Positions 44,654 to 56,065 of a DNA stretch of 64,000 nt are shown here, in pieces. Both the position numbers and the translations under genes were made by a program. The DNA is from Misgurnus anguillicaudatus. Lineage: Eukaryota; Chordata; Actinopteri; Cypriniformes; Cobitidae. Below the pieces are notes generated by a model. The model was given only the letters and a program-made list of their open reading frames with translations. It did not search any database and was not told the origin of the DNA. The stretch is taken from assembly GCF_027580225.2 (NCBI RefSeq), contig NC_073352.2, positions 29,940,001 to 30,004,000 of the forward strand. Direction: 5' to 3'. The first letter of the stretch is position 1, and each line of letters begins with the position of its first letter.

Positions 44654-47600
44654 TTACCTCTGCGTGTCATCGAGTCCAGGAGCTTCATCGCTACTGAAAT
44701 GTTTCTCTTTTTTCTTCTTTTTCTGAAAAATAAAAAGGTTTTAGTGTGACCAATTATGATATGAGGAAATAATATAGCACTTCATTGTCAGACGGGTTTA
44801 ATTTTTTTTACTTTTGGTTAAGCTTCTCATTCAATTCTAGAATTGCCTGATGCACAAAAGAATTATTAGCTTACATTTATTAAATCTCGGGACTCTATAT
44901 CTCCGGTTTTATGGTATTAATTCAATTTCATTATGGAGCACATGATTAGAATCGGAAAATATATCATTAGCCAGTCTCATCATCAAATTATTTTAATATG
45001 CTGATTCATATTGCTTCTCAAGGGCCTGACCTACAACAATCACATCACTAAATTATTGTTATTCTTAAATGAATACTTTGTACTTTTAATCCTATAATTT
45101 GGATAAAAATGTCTTGTTTTGCAGTACAAGCAAATAATTAGTCAAGCAGAAAATTAGCTATTGAGCATATCCTTTCTGGTTCATCTAATGGTGCGTTCAC
45201 ACCAGCCGCGGAAGAGGCGGCAAGTGCGAGTGATTTACATGTTAAGTCAATGAAAAGACGTGAATAGGCATCCTGCCGCGTGATCCACGTGAGTTGAAAA
45301 ATCTGAACTTTGGCAGATTTTCGCACCGCGTTGACCAATCAGGAGCTTGCTCTAGCAGTGACGTGATTATAGGAAGTGAGCGGAGACAGAAAAACAAAAC
45401 AACAATTGAGTACAAGCATCATCCCTACACAAGACATCTTCGTACTTTTACAGGAATTAAAAGGATCTTGTTTGGAAGAAAGTGAGTGAGAAGGACGAAC
45501 AATCTGGTCAGTTTACTCAATTTGAGCTATGTAAGCCCCTCCCATGACGCGAATTTACGCGTGAATGTCTCGAATGACTAGAATTTCACGCACGAAAAAA
45601 GCAAGTTAAAGAGATAGTTCGGCCAAAAATGATATTAAACCCATGACTTACTCACCCCCCAGCTGTCCGAGATGCATATGTCCATCATTTTTCAGACAAA
45701 CACATTTTCAGTTATTTTAGAAAATGTTTTAGATCTTTCAGTTAATTAAATGTGAAGTTACGGGGTCCACGACCTTCAAGTCCAATAAATCCAAACGGCT
45801 CCAGGATGATAAATAAAGGTCTTCTGAGGGTAATCCGCGCGGTGCTGTTTGTAGAAATATCCATTTTTAAAACTTTATAAACCAAAATAACTACCTTCCG
45901 GTAGCGCTGCCATCTTAGACTCTTCTGTATTCAGGAGAGAGTATTAGCGTAGTGTATGCACTTTTCTTAGTGACGTATAACAAATTCGGAGGGCGGGGGC
46001 ACAGAGAACCGGCAGAGTAACCTCCGTACGCTGCGTAAAGTCTGATCTTGAATGCGGATGCGACTAAGATGGCGGCATTACCGGATGCGAGTTATTTTGG
46101 TTTATAAAGTTTTAAATGTCGATATTTCTACAACAAAAATGCACGGATTATCCTCAGAAGGACATTGTTTATCATCGTGGAGCGGTTTGGATTTATTTTG
46201 TGAAGGATGGATGCACCCTTTTTGGACTTGAAGGTCGTGGACCCCATAACTTCACATTTGATTAACTGAAAGATCTAAAACATTTTCTAAAATAACTGAA
46301 AATTCCACAAGGGGGCGTATTTGTTCCTCAGACGTTGCACAATAAACGTGACATCCGAATATATTCATTATAAATCGTGAATGAAAAGTGAGATTGGAAC
46401 GAATGTCCGTTAGTGAACTAATTGTATACACTATTTATATCGCAATTCGGTAAGAAACGTCAAGCTTGTGAGATGAACAAATCATTTTGGATTAAAATGC
46501 TTGGATATTCCATTTCCTTGGACTTTTGGGGATTTATGAACCATTTGTTTTGGACAATTTCACCGAAGCGGATAAAGGGAAGATTTTGAAGATAAGTAAA
46601 TATCTTAAATCGGCGCCGCCCGGTTCAGGTAACTAACAACTAGATTACAGATTTATGACTGCTAAAAATCTAATAAATATTATCCTTTGTGTGTGCGCTT
46701 AATGGAATCCCGAAAGTCTAAGCTTTACAACGATGTGCCGCATGACCGTATAGTTTAAAGATTTAATGCTTCAAATTTACAATGACGTAATGCAGCCTCA
46801 CGTGCAAGGGAGGGGATGTACCGTGTACGGCACAGTGTTCCTTATCAGGTTAATATAATTTTTGGCCGAACTATCCATTTAACTCAAAATGTTCAAGCAT
46901 CCAACTACGTATAAATAGCGCGTTTTTGCCACCTCTTCTGGGTCTGGTGTGAACGCACAATTAGTAAACACAGATCGTAAAGCTGAGAACACTGCATTGT
47001 GGAAACAGTGGCTGTTTCTCAATTCCAAGAACGCAAAGAACGGACTTGCGTTCTCGTGGAGATTGGTCTTGCCAGGCGACCTTAGAAGAACGAACTCAGA
47101 AGGCCGCGAGAACACAGAACGCACTTGTTAGAATTGAGATGTGTGCGATCTTCCTGTTGGTCACATGACCTCCCCAAATTTTAGCACGCAAGTCTGCATT
47201 CGATGCATCATCGATATCAAGAACACATCCGGGTATTTTCATGCGTCCTCTGTACTTGTGTTCTTGAGAATTGGAATTGAACTTCGATGGTTAATGATGG
47301 CGTAAAGCAGGAACACAAGGACGCAAGATCGCTGAAGAACGCATATTGAGAAACAGCCAGTATTTCATAGAGCCCTGTGTTGTCACATACTACACATTTT
47401 ATCAAATGTAACAGGTCATACTGTAGTATCTATATATAAAAACATTTGCGCACTGTGCATACTACTGTGCTTGTTTTTACGTAGTAGCGCACGCAATTAC
47501 ATCCGCAAGTTTTACCTTCTTGTGAACAATCAACTCCTCGGTTGCAGTAGATACAGGATGATCATCAGAAACCGTATTATCGCTCTCTCGCTCTTTGTCT

Positions 47601-50600
47601 TTCTTCTTCTCTGTACATTGTTTCAGGGTGAGAAAATATAGGCACACAAAAAATTATTACGATTTTGAAAAATATGGGAATATTTTCTAGCAAAACCACT
47701 GCTTATTATACAAAACTCTTACAATTATTATTAAATTTACGCATTTGGCACTTCATCCAAAGCGACTTACAGTGCATTACACTTTTTATTAGTGTCCTGG
47801 GCTTTATGGGTCCCTAGGTTTGAACCCATGACCTTTTGCACACTGCTAATGCAATGCTGTACCACTGAGTTTATACAAGAGCAGATTATTAAAGGTCCCA
47901 TTCTTTCTGATCCCATTTTTTAAACCCTAGTTAGTGTGTAATCTTGCTATAGGTCAAAGTTCACTGCCAGGCGATATATTTTCTCTAACAGGAGTCCCCT
48001 TACAAAGCCTACAGCGAATGGCCGGTTTGAATTACAGCTCTCTACTTGCTTTAATGATGTCACTAGAACAGTTTTTTGACTAAACTCCACCCACAGGAAT
48101 ACGTCAGTCGCCAGCTAAGCTAACGGCAAGCTAAGCTGCTATCGAATCACAACTCACTAAACAAACTACACAATCAGAACTCGATACGTATTTCTGAAGT
48201 AGAGACTTCAAAAAACAAGGAAGACAGCAGCCCGTTTTGAGGACAATGAAAACAGCGCAATACAAAAGCTTCAAAAACACAGAAAGAAAGGGACCTTTAA
48301 TAAAAATAATACAGATTATGTTACAGATTTAAAACTTGTATGGTCTTGGGAATTACTGACACGGGTCACTTACTTTTCTTCTTCTGACTGATTTCTACAG
48401 GTTCTTCTACTGATGGTTGTTGATGATCTTCAATAATGTTTTCAACGTCTTTGTTTTTCCATTTTTCTTTCTTAGCTTTCTTGGGCTCTGGTGTGGCCTC
48501 CTCTTGTGCCAAGTCCTCATTAACCTCTTCCCTTTTGTGTTTCCTCTTTTTGGAGTGTTTTTTTATATCTTGGCTGGATGTATCCTCATTATCCAAACCA
48601 TCACCACAATAATCATCATCTTCATTCTGTGCTTGTGATTTCCTACCCTTGGCCTTCTTGGATTTTTTGGACGGTGTTTCAGCCTCTTCCGCTTCTGAAA
48701 GCCTTTCATGAAGTTCAAGGTTAGATGATTCTTGGAGAACATCAGATGTTTTTGCCATGTCAAGATCAATAGGACAATCACTTTTCCTAGCTTTATGCTT
48801 CTTAGGAGTCTCGCTGGGAATAAGCTCTACAACACTGTGTAACTTCTTGTTTTTCACTTTCTTTGACGGCGTCTCCGATTGGTCAGACACCAGGTGGGTA
48901 TTATCAATCTTAACGTCTGTGTCTTCACAGTCAGCCTCTGCAAGCTTGCTGGAATTTTTCTTTTTCTTTACTTTAGTACCTGAAAGACTGTTGTTCGGCT
49001 GTTCGGATGGCGTTTTAAAATTGGTGGATTCGGACAGCATTTCAATTTTTTTCTGTGCTTTTTTAGACAAAGTTTGAGAGCTGCTGGTTTCCGAGTCATT
49101 TTCAGCGACAGCTTTTGCGTGGTTCTCGACCTGCTCAGAAAGACTATGCGATGACTTAACTTTAACTTTTTTAGGAGTTTTAACGTTTTCAGAATCTGAC
49201 AGACCAACAGCTACAGTTCCTTTAGATGGAGTGGCCATCTTGTAGGTTTTCATGAGTCCATTAGTTTGATTTTCTGATGGTTTATGCTTCTGAACTTTAG
49301 CCTTTGTTGTTTTTGGCGTCTCAGCCACATTAAGATCTGAGGTTTCACGATGACCTCTGGCTTTTTTGGACGGTGTCTTAACACCTTCAGAAATGGCAGC
49401 AGACTTCTTTGAAGTCTTAGCTGTATCAGTCCTTACAGGAATGTGGTCAGTTTTAGCTTTCGTTTTCTTTGCTGCTGTCTTGGACTTTTCATTTTGGGCT
49501 GAGTTTGTCTCCTTTTTAGGTTTTGTTTGCTTCGTCTTTCTTCCCTTTTTTGCAGACGTCACAGGTGTAGAGACTGGAGTTTCAACAAAGTTTGATAGGA
49601 CCTCCATCTTTGCAATATCAGAATCTGATTTAAAGAGCAAACATGTAAGAAAACATACATGATGATAATCATAATTTCTCTATGTTATACAGTTTATCAC
49701 ACCTGACAACTGTGTAAGTAGTTTTGTCCATTTGTCCACATCTAAACTGGAGTCCGAGTCAGAATCGTTCTCTGGAGTGATGAAGGCAGAGCATTCTTTC
49801 TTTCTTTTCCTCGATTTTGTCACAGTTTCTTTTTTCATCTGTTTCTAAAACAACAACAAAAAAAATACCAGGTGACTTTGGTGGTTCAGATAAGTCTGAA
49901 TAAATATTTTTCGGGGGGCGTCAGATACACAAATACCTTTGATGCTGATGTCTTCCTGATATTCGTCTTAACAGGTTTTTTAGGACTTTGTGCATTTACT
50001 TTTCATAAAAAACAAACAAACAACACCAGCCTGTAAATGAATACGATCACAGGCCAACCAAAACTAGAAATAAATCCTAAATCACTTTAAAGGTTCCCTG
50101 AGAAGTGTCTACTGTAAGCCACTCTCCAATATAAAGCAAAACAAACATGCATTACATAATATATACCCCAGCTGTGTTATGTTTGAGAGGAAGCTAAAGA
50201 AAAAAATCTGTTTCTTGTTTTTGTACAGCACCCTGGGCAACAAAAGATGTGTAAGTGTGTGCTTTATAAATAAATAAACAAACAAACAATAAGTTTTACC
50301 TATTGCAGGACTCAGCTCAGGTGTCTGAACATCTGTGAATTAAAAAATGTACAATTGGTTACTACTTACAATTGAAAGAAATTAATTGATGGGAATATAG
50401 TTTCAATGTAATCAGCGCATGACAGATTCCTGTACACAGTGTCAGATAGACCACTAAAAAAAATATTCATTCAATTTACTCAAATTTTTTAAGGTAAGTG
50501 GTCGCAATCAATTTATTTAAGCTACATTTAAACAAAAAATTGTTTAAATACAAAACAAAACAAAAAAAATTGTGTTTAAATGTAGCTTAAATAAATTGAT

Positions 50601-53600
50601 TGCAACTAGTTACCTTAAAAAACTGAGTAAATTGAATGAATTTTTTTTTTCAGTGAGCTGGGGAGTATGATAGTATATAGGGGAGAGCGGGGTATGTTGT
50701 CACACTTTTCACACTGTCTAACATTTACTGAGCACCATACATCAAAATGGTATAAATCTCATACCAAATGAAAGAAGGAAGTCTTGGGCACATATGTTGT
50801 ATTCATAACATCTTTATATCTTATCTCATTACAGAGTTGTAGACTGTTGAATAGTGACTGTGCACTTGTGACAATTTGCCCCATCGGAGGGTAAGTTGTC
50901 ACACTAGGGCGGGTAAGTTGTCACACTAGATTATCTAAAAATAAGAACACAACTACTTAATTGTGAATATTGATTTTAATTTTTAAACTCAAACCAAACT
51001 GGAAATATAAACATCCGTGCCTGGAGAATCTGGAAAAACAATTATTTCAATCCAAATAATGCACATTTCAATTAAGTGGCAAGACCACTTTACTTTGAAC
51101 TTTGGTTCAAATGTTTTATGGCTTTCACATAAAACCAGATAACTGAATGGAACGCTGCAGATAACTTGCTTAACTTAACATGTTTAACCTCTGAACAAAA
51201 CAGATGCCCTGTATGACTAATAGGACTCATCTCCAGAATCACAATTCTGACACACATAAATTGCCTGGCCTGAGGTGCAAGCATCATGGGCCCAATTGTT
51301 GCATTTTACACATTTTACCCAGGTCTCCTTTGGACGACTCTTTGAAAATGGCTCTACACAGACGAGGCAGAAGCACTCTTCATCATCTGATGATGACTCT
51401 TGCATGATTTTTCTTCTTTTAGCTGCCTTGTTTTTCATAGGTCCAGATTTCTGCTTCCCTTTCTTTTGAAACAGCTTTTTGCTAGATTGAGGCTTATTCT
51501 TTTCTATATCATGTTTTCTGAGCATGTTCGATGTGTTTGTTTGTACAGGGGCAAGTTGTCAGATGTGACGACTTGCCCCAAAGTCATTGAGACAACTTGC
51601 CCCATACTTACTTGTGTGCTAATGTTGTCTAAATCTCAAGTTTAGCTCATCATATCACTTTAGCTAAAGTATCAAAAGACACTTTACGGTCTCCTCTATT
51701 TTGTGCAAAATAATCATTTTAAACATTCACACCTACCAAAGTTGTATTGCATAAAATGTAAAGTGATTTTTTTTTACTTTTTAAGCAGAAAAATAAGAAA
51801 ATTGTGCTAACCTCAGATTACAGTGATCTTGACCACATGTGAACAGGAAGTTCACTATAGAAGAAGAAGTCACATAAAGTGGCTATTTGATTTTTGAGAT
51901 AGAGCCTCTAGTGTTGGAGTTATTAACAGTGTGACAACTTACCCGTGTGACAACTTACCCCGCTCTCCCCTACAGCAGAAATATAGCAAAGTCACAATCC
52001 CTGTAGGTTTTCCTATTTTGTTTTGTATATATGAAGAGTTTGGTTCCAAAATGCAATAAATCCATTTTGACTAATTTGGGTAAAACGTGTTTTCTATACC
52101 AAGAAAATGACAAGATGAAAAACACTATTTTCTGTTACAAACCTTCACATAGCATCTTTAGGTTATAATAACATTAAAAATTAAAATCCATCATTTGATT
52201 TTCAAAGAAACTGACAATTTTTCCCACTAAATGCAATTAATCCATTTCAAGTGTTTTTTCAAAATACCATAAATCTATTGAATCAATATATAAATGTGCA
52301 TTCATCTTTGCCATTCATTTAGTTGACTAGTGATATACACTGATACATATTTTTTTACATTTTTCCTTTGCCAGAGTGCCTCTCACGTAAATTACTTAAT
52401 TTTGATGGTTTACATTTGAAGAGTTTGGTTCCAAAACGCGATAAACGCCATTTAAAAAAAAAGAGTTACTGCCAAAATCTGTATTATATCAGATCAGTAT
52501 TTAAAAGTAAATTCTTAATTTTACGCAAAATACAATATCCACTGTGTCATCTTTTCTCCCTTTTTTTCCAAAACGCAATAAATACCATTCTCCCTTTTCT
52601 GCAGAATTCAATAAATCCGCTCCACAAATTACAGCTCATTGTAAACAATCAATGGTGGCGTGTTAAAACACTGAATCCTAGTTTTCCTCATCTACTTTGT
52701 ACTTCGTGATCAACAAACAAACAAAAACAAAATAATACTTTAATGGCATTGATAAACCTGTGGTGGTTTTCTGTGACAGGAAAGAAACGTAAGCCAGCAA
52801 CATCTAATAATTTACGCCAGAGGCACTCGGGAGCCGATTGCTTGTTCTCCCGACAGCATCAAGCTTCTGTCATGCTAACACATTGACCCCAGTCGATCTT
52901 ATGAAAACAAAAGACAAAGTAAGTGTTTTGGTTAATGCCATTAATGTTTTTTTTTTTAATCAGTGTATACCACTGTTCAACTAAATGAATATAACATGGC
53001 AAAGATGAATGCACATTTATATATTGATTCAAAAAAACTTGTCATGGTTTTATTGCATTTTGTGGAAAAAATTATTAGTTTTTATAATAATTCTTTGAAA
53101 ATCAAGTTAAGGATTTGAATTTTTTATTTTTTTATAAACTAAAGATGCTATGTGAAAGTTTGTTACAGAAAGTACTGGTTTTCATTTTGTCACTTTCTTG
53201 GTATAAACGGTTTCATCGGACGCACGTGATACACGTCTGGATCCGAACCTTACATCGTTTTTTTAATGGTCTGACTAGTTGCTAAACTGATCTCTTGAAC
53301 AAATGGCCCGTCGAAAATAACAAATGTTTTGGTAATCTATGTGTTGTTGTTTTTTTGCTTGTTATATAAATAAACTACGTTTAAAGAACTTTGTTGTTAC
53401 TTATTCTTAGCGGACTTTACCGGAAGTTCGTGCGGAACGCGACAGCCGCTTGTTTATGTTGTTACTGCTGAAACGGTCTATAGAAAACACATTTTTACCG
53501 AAATTAGTCAAAATGGATTTATTGCGTTTTGGAACCAAACTCTTCATTTCTTCCCCGCCACAGAAAACCAGCACAGGTTTATCAATGCCATCAAAATGAC

Positions 53601-55149
53601 TATTTTGTTTTTGTTTGTTGATCAAAAAGTGGATTTATTGCATTCTGCAGAGAAGGAGGACTGGCGTTTGTAGCGGTTTGGAAAAAAAGAAGAAAAGATT
53701 ACAGAATAACATGGCGGATATTGGATTTTGCGTAAAATAAAGAATTGACTTTTTAATACTGAACTGATACAATACTGATTTTGGTAGTAACTCGTTTTTT
53801 TTTTTTAAATGACGTTTATCGCGTTTTTGAACCCAAGTCTTCATTTGTTGGGGAAAAGGGGGTATTTGGTCTTTATATCTCTGCCTCTGGTGAATTTTTT
53901 TATACCTGGTGAACCCCCCATGATAAATGGTCATCAAACGACTATATAAATAGCCTAAAAACTGCCACGCAACAGTGCAAACCATATTAAAATCAGTAAT
54001 GGAGTATTACTGTCAGCGCTTCCGCTCTTGTGACAATAGGTGACTCTGCTCACATTGTACCGCATTAGCACATTGGGTGTGCATTTTTCCCCAATTATTT
54101 AACGGCCCTTCGTCAATTATTCCTTACTTAAAGAACTGATAGAATATGTAAGATTTACTCTGGTGAATAGTGCAGTCTCATGTGCAGTACATACCAGGAG
54201 GCTCTGAAGGATCATCTGAGCTTTCTGATGCATCATTTTTCTGAGCACCTGTCAGATGATTGCCTGCCTTCTTATGCCTCTTCTGTTCCCTACAGAATAA
54301 AACTATATATTAGTTTGGGAAATTGTAAATACAGCTTTATTACATGAGACACACATACACCGGCCCACCTTGACCAACTCTTAAAGATTTCACTTAGAGA
54401 CACTTTCACTTCTTCTTCAGTTTCCACCTGAAATTGATTTAACAGATCGTATCACAGCACTGAGATAATATAAGATAAAGCTTTATTCATTACTATAGTA
54501 CAAGTAAAGCAAGCTCAAATAGTAGAGTACAAATACTTGCAAGGTGTACAATAAGGTCATGGGTTTCATTTACAGCAAGTCTACAGTGCTGTAGGTACAC
54601 TAGTATGTTTCTTTAAGTAAAAGTATCTGCCAAATACATATACGCATTTGAATAAGTGCTCCTGTGAGTTTATGGCAAAGTAGAATCAGTCTATTAGTGA
54701 CATCTTAAGGTTATTTACTTTAATGCAACAGCATTTATTTCTAAACAAATGCATGCATGAGAAAAACAACAAAACCCCTTACTATTGCACTACAGTCAAT
54801 GCACGGTGCAATATCAATCTGGATAGAAAAGCATGTTACTGTACAGTTAGGTATCATGTGTCCTCTGACAGACATCTCTGTTATAAACGATGCCTAAATA
54901 ATGACTATAACGCAACATCACAAATGCTTTATTTAAATCACATTGACCATGTTTATAAATGCATGTAATGGTCCACGGTCTTTTATTAAGATAGAGCAGA
55001 GCAGGCATGCGGACACAAATGCACATGCAAGAACATCTTTGAACCTGTGGCGCGTGCTTTCTCAGCGCGGTGGCGACTTTCTTGTAACCGTTGTCCTTTA
55101 AATAGCGATAAATTAAGATGATCAGCGTGTCTGTATCCTTTGAGGTCAT
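44654..55149 (-). CDS. tcof1: Treacle ribosome biogenesis factor (TCOF1-like), 9 coding exons, 636 aa
   Basis: Exons: 55045-55149, 54369-54427, 54195-54289, 50300-50332, 49937-49998, 49703-49844, 48374-49624, 47516-47610, 44654-44722. All phases join and the sum is 1911 nt with TAA. The N-terminus is a LisH-type motif (LIILIYRYLKDNGYKKVATA) followed by VSLSEIFKSWSR, comparable to the IYTHW/IYSFW block of treacle and Nopp140. Most of the protein is low-complexity Lys/Ser/Thr/Glu with recurrent TPSKK or TPKK units (VKTPSKKAR, SETPSKKVK, AETPSKKSK), acidic serine patches and a basic C-terminus. Treacle is a nucleolar scaffold for Pol I transcription and rRNA modification. It is less than half the human length. 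NOLC1 was considered: no SRP40-type C-terminus is seen, and the neighbour arsi favours tcof1. The acceptor of exon 5 is weak. Confidence 0.8.
45185..46964. mobile_element. Composite transposon, 1.78 kb, in the last tcof1 intron
   Basis: Ends CTAATGGTGCGTTCACACCA and TGGTGTGAACGCACAATTAG are inverse apart from one base. A second transposon (45606-46882) lies inside. The outer element has no clear ORF. Confidence 0.8.
45606..46882. mobile_element. Nested foldback transposon with arms of over 200 bp
   Basis: Ends AAGAGATAGTTCGGCCAAAA and TTTTTGGCCGAACTATCCAT. Inside, 45700-45920 and 46066-46305 are diverged inverse copies (ACGACCTTCAAGTCCAATAA against GACTTGAAGGTCGTGGACCC), so the element can fold on itself. 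A related family member has its ends at 55945 and 58475. Confidence 0.8.
47007..47362. mobile_element. Non-autonomous DNA transposon, about 356 bp
   Basis: Left end TGGCTGTTTCTCAATTCCAA and inverse right end TGGCTGTTTCTCAATATGCG. The inner arms also match (CAAGAACGCAA and inverse). Ends resemble the element at 38921-39221. Confidence 0.75.
47725..47882 (-). repeat. tRNA-derived SINE-like repeat, second copy
   Basis: The minus strand has CTCAGTGGTACAGCATTGC (A-box-like), GGTTTGAACCC (B-box-like) and the tail CTGTAAGTCGCTTTGGATGA. Same family as 40664-40832. Confidence 0.6.
47887..48303. mobile_element. Non-autonomous DNA transposon, about 417 bp
   Basis: Ends TATTAAAGGTCCCATTCTTT and AAAGAAAGGGACCTTTAATA are inverse (about 20 bp). 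Non-coding. Lies between two tcof1 exons, ending about 70 bp from the 3' side of the large exon. Confidence 0.75.
50452..50655. mobile_element. Palindromic Tc1/mariner-type MITE
   Basis: Starts CACTAAAAAAA and ends TTTTTTTTCAGTG, with arms of about 90 bp (AATTTACTCAAATTTTTTAA against TTAAAAAACTGAGTAAATT). A sister copy is at 60375-60551. Lies 120 bp from tcof1 exon 4. Confidence 0.85.
50680..51970 (-). mobile_element. pogo-type transposon, internally deleted, with residual PHD-like finger
   Basis: Terminal inverted repeats GGGGAGAGCGGGGTATGTTG and CAACTTACCCCGCTCTCCCC, flanked by TA on each side. Subterminal copies of GGGTAAGTTGTCACACTAG are repeated. The minus-strand frame 51217-51525 keeps only the C-terminal part of a protein: a basic region, then CFCLVCVEPFSKS and CVKCNNWAHDACTSGQ, then YVCQNC. 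This C2-C2-H-C-C2 pattern is a PHD-like zinc finger of the sort carried at the end of some fish pogo/Tigger transposases. The DDE domain is absent. Confidence 0.8.
52032..53546. repeat. Large palindromic element A-A', interleaved with a second one
   Basis: The left arm starts TGAAGAGTTTGGTTCCAAAA at 52032. The right arm ends with its inverse at 53546. Arms also match inside (52060-52340 against 52950-53215). Arm B of a second palindrome starts at 52417, inside this one. Confidence 0.8.
52417..53843. repeat. Palindromic element B-B', interleaved with A-A'
   Basis: Arm B (52417-52780) and arm B' (53560-53843) are inverse copies. Shared blocks are CAAAACGCGATAAACGCCAT, TTTTACGCAAAATACAATAT and GGCATTGATAAACCTGTG, in order. 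Arm A' of the other palindrome lies between them. Confidence 0.8.
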
Positions 55150-55211
55150 TGTTTTACTTTTAACTGAGATAAAATAATACCAAAAATAAAATCAAAAACT
55201 TTGCAGCATGT

Positions 55212-55330
55212 TTGTATTTCCGGAAGTCATTGGGCATGAGCAGCGCGTGCATTCTTCTACTTTCTGAACTCTGAACTGTCGTCTGCCGCGAACTGCATTA
55301 TGGGACTTGTGGTATATTAACGTTAACGGT
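55212..55330. promoter_or_regulatory. tcof1: Probable tcof1 promoter region
   Basis: A symmetrical ETS-type site TTTCCGGAAGT (55217-55227) lies about 70 bp upstream of the tcof1 ATG, in a short GC-richer stretch without a TATA box. This is consistent with a housekeeping promoter; inferred. Confidence 0.45.
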
Positions 55331-56065
55331 AAGCTATTTCATACCGCGGAATATCAGAAGAACATGTTTTATTATTTTAAATGTAATTAAACACACATAA
55401 TATTATTGCAGTTATTTATTTATTATGAGCGTTCTTTCAGGTTCGTGCAGATGCAATTTTATAGAAAACATTTTTGAACATTTATTGTAGAAGTTTGTGC
55501 AGTGAAAGTACACTTGTGGTTTCAAAAATAGCAAAATCAGCACGTGTCATGCCAGGAGAAACACATATCTTTTGTAGGTGTAAAACCACAAACGTGTGCT
55601 GCTTTAACAACAAGCACGAGTCCAGACATCCACCTCACCAGTAAGGTGACATTAATGGGAGCAGGTGTGTTTGTTTTAGTTTGAGCCGTGGAGAGCGCGC
55701 GCACGCGTGACTGCTTGAGGTTTGTGCGCGTGCGTGGGTGAGTTCACTCATTGTGTATACTCGATGATTGTGTTCGAGTATGTGTACTACTGTGTAATAC
55801 TGTAGTATTTTGGCTGAATGTTTGTGTATGTGTGTACTCGAAGATTGTGGTTGTGTTTGCACTCGTATTTTGGATTAATGCTGATTAATGCCACATTTAC
55901 ATATTTGCACAGAGGAAGTGCATGGTGGTATGGACAACATGAGTTAAAGGGATAGTTCGGCCAAAAATGAAAATTACCCCTTTACTCACACAGTGCCGGT
56001 CCTAGATGCTGGAGGGCCCTAAGCAAACCTTTGTGGGGCCCCCTGTCAGTTCATTCATAAAACCC

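Noticed and set aside
48417..49662. Plus-strand hydrophobic frames (Phe/Leu/Val-rich) opposite the tcof1 large exon
   Set aside because: The antisense of Lys/Glu-rich coding reads as Phe/Leu-rich and imitates membrane proteins. No start context or splice sites.
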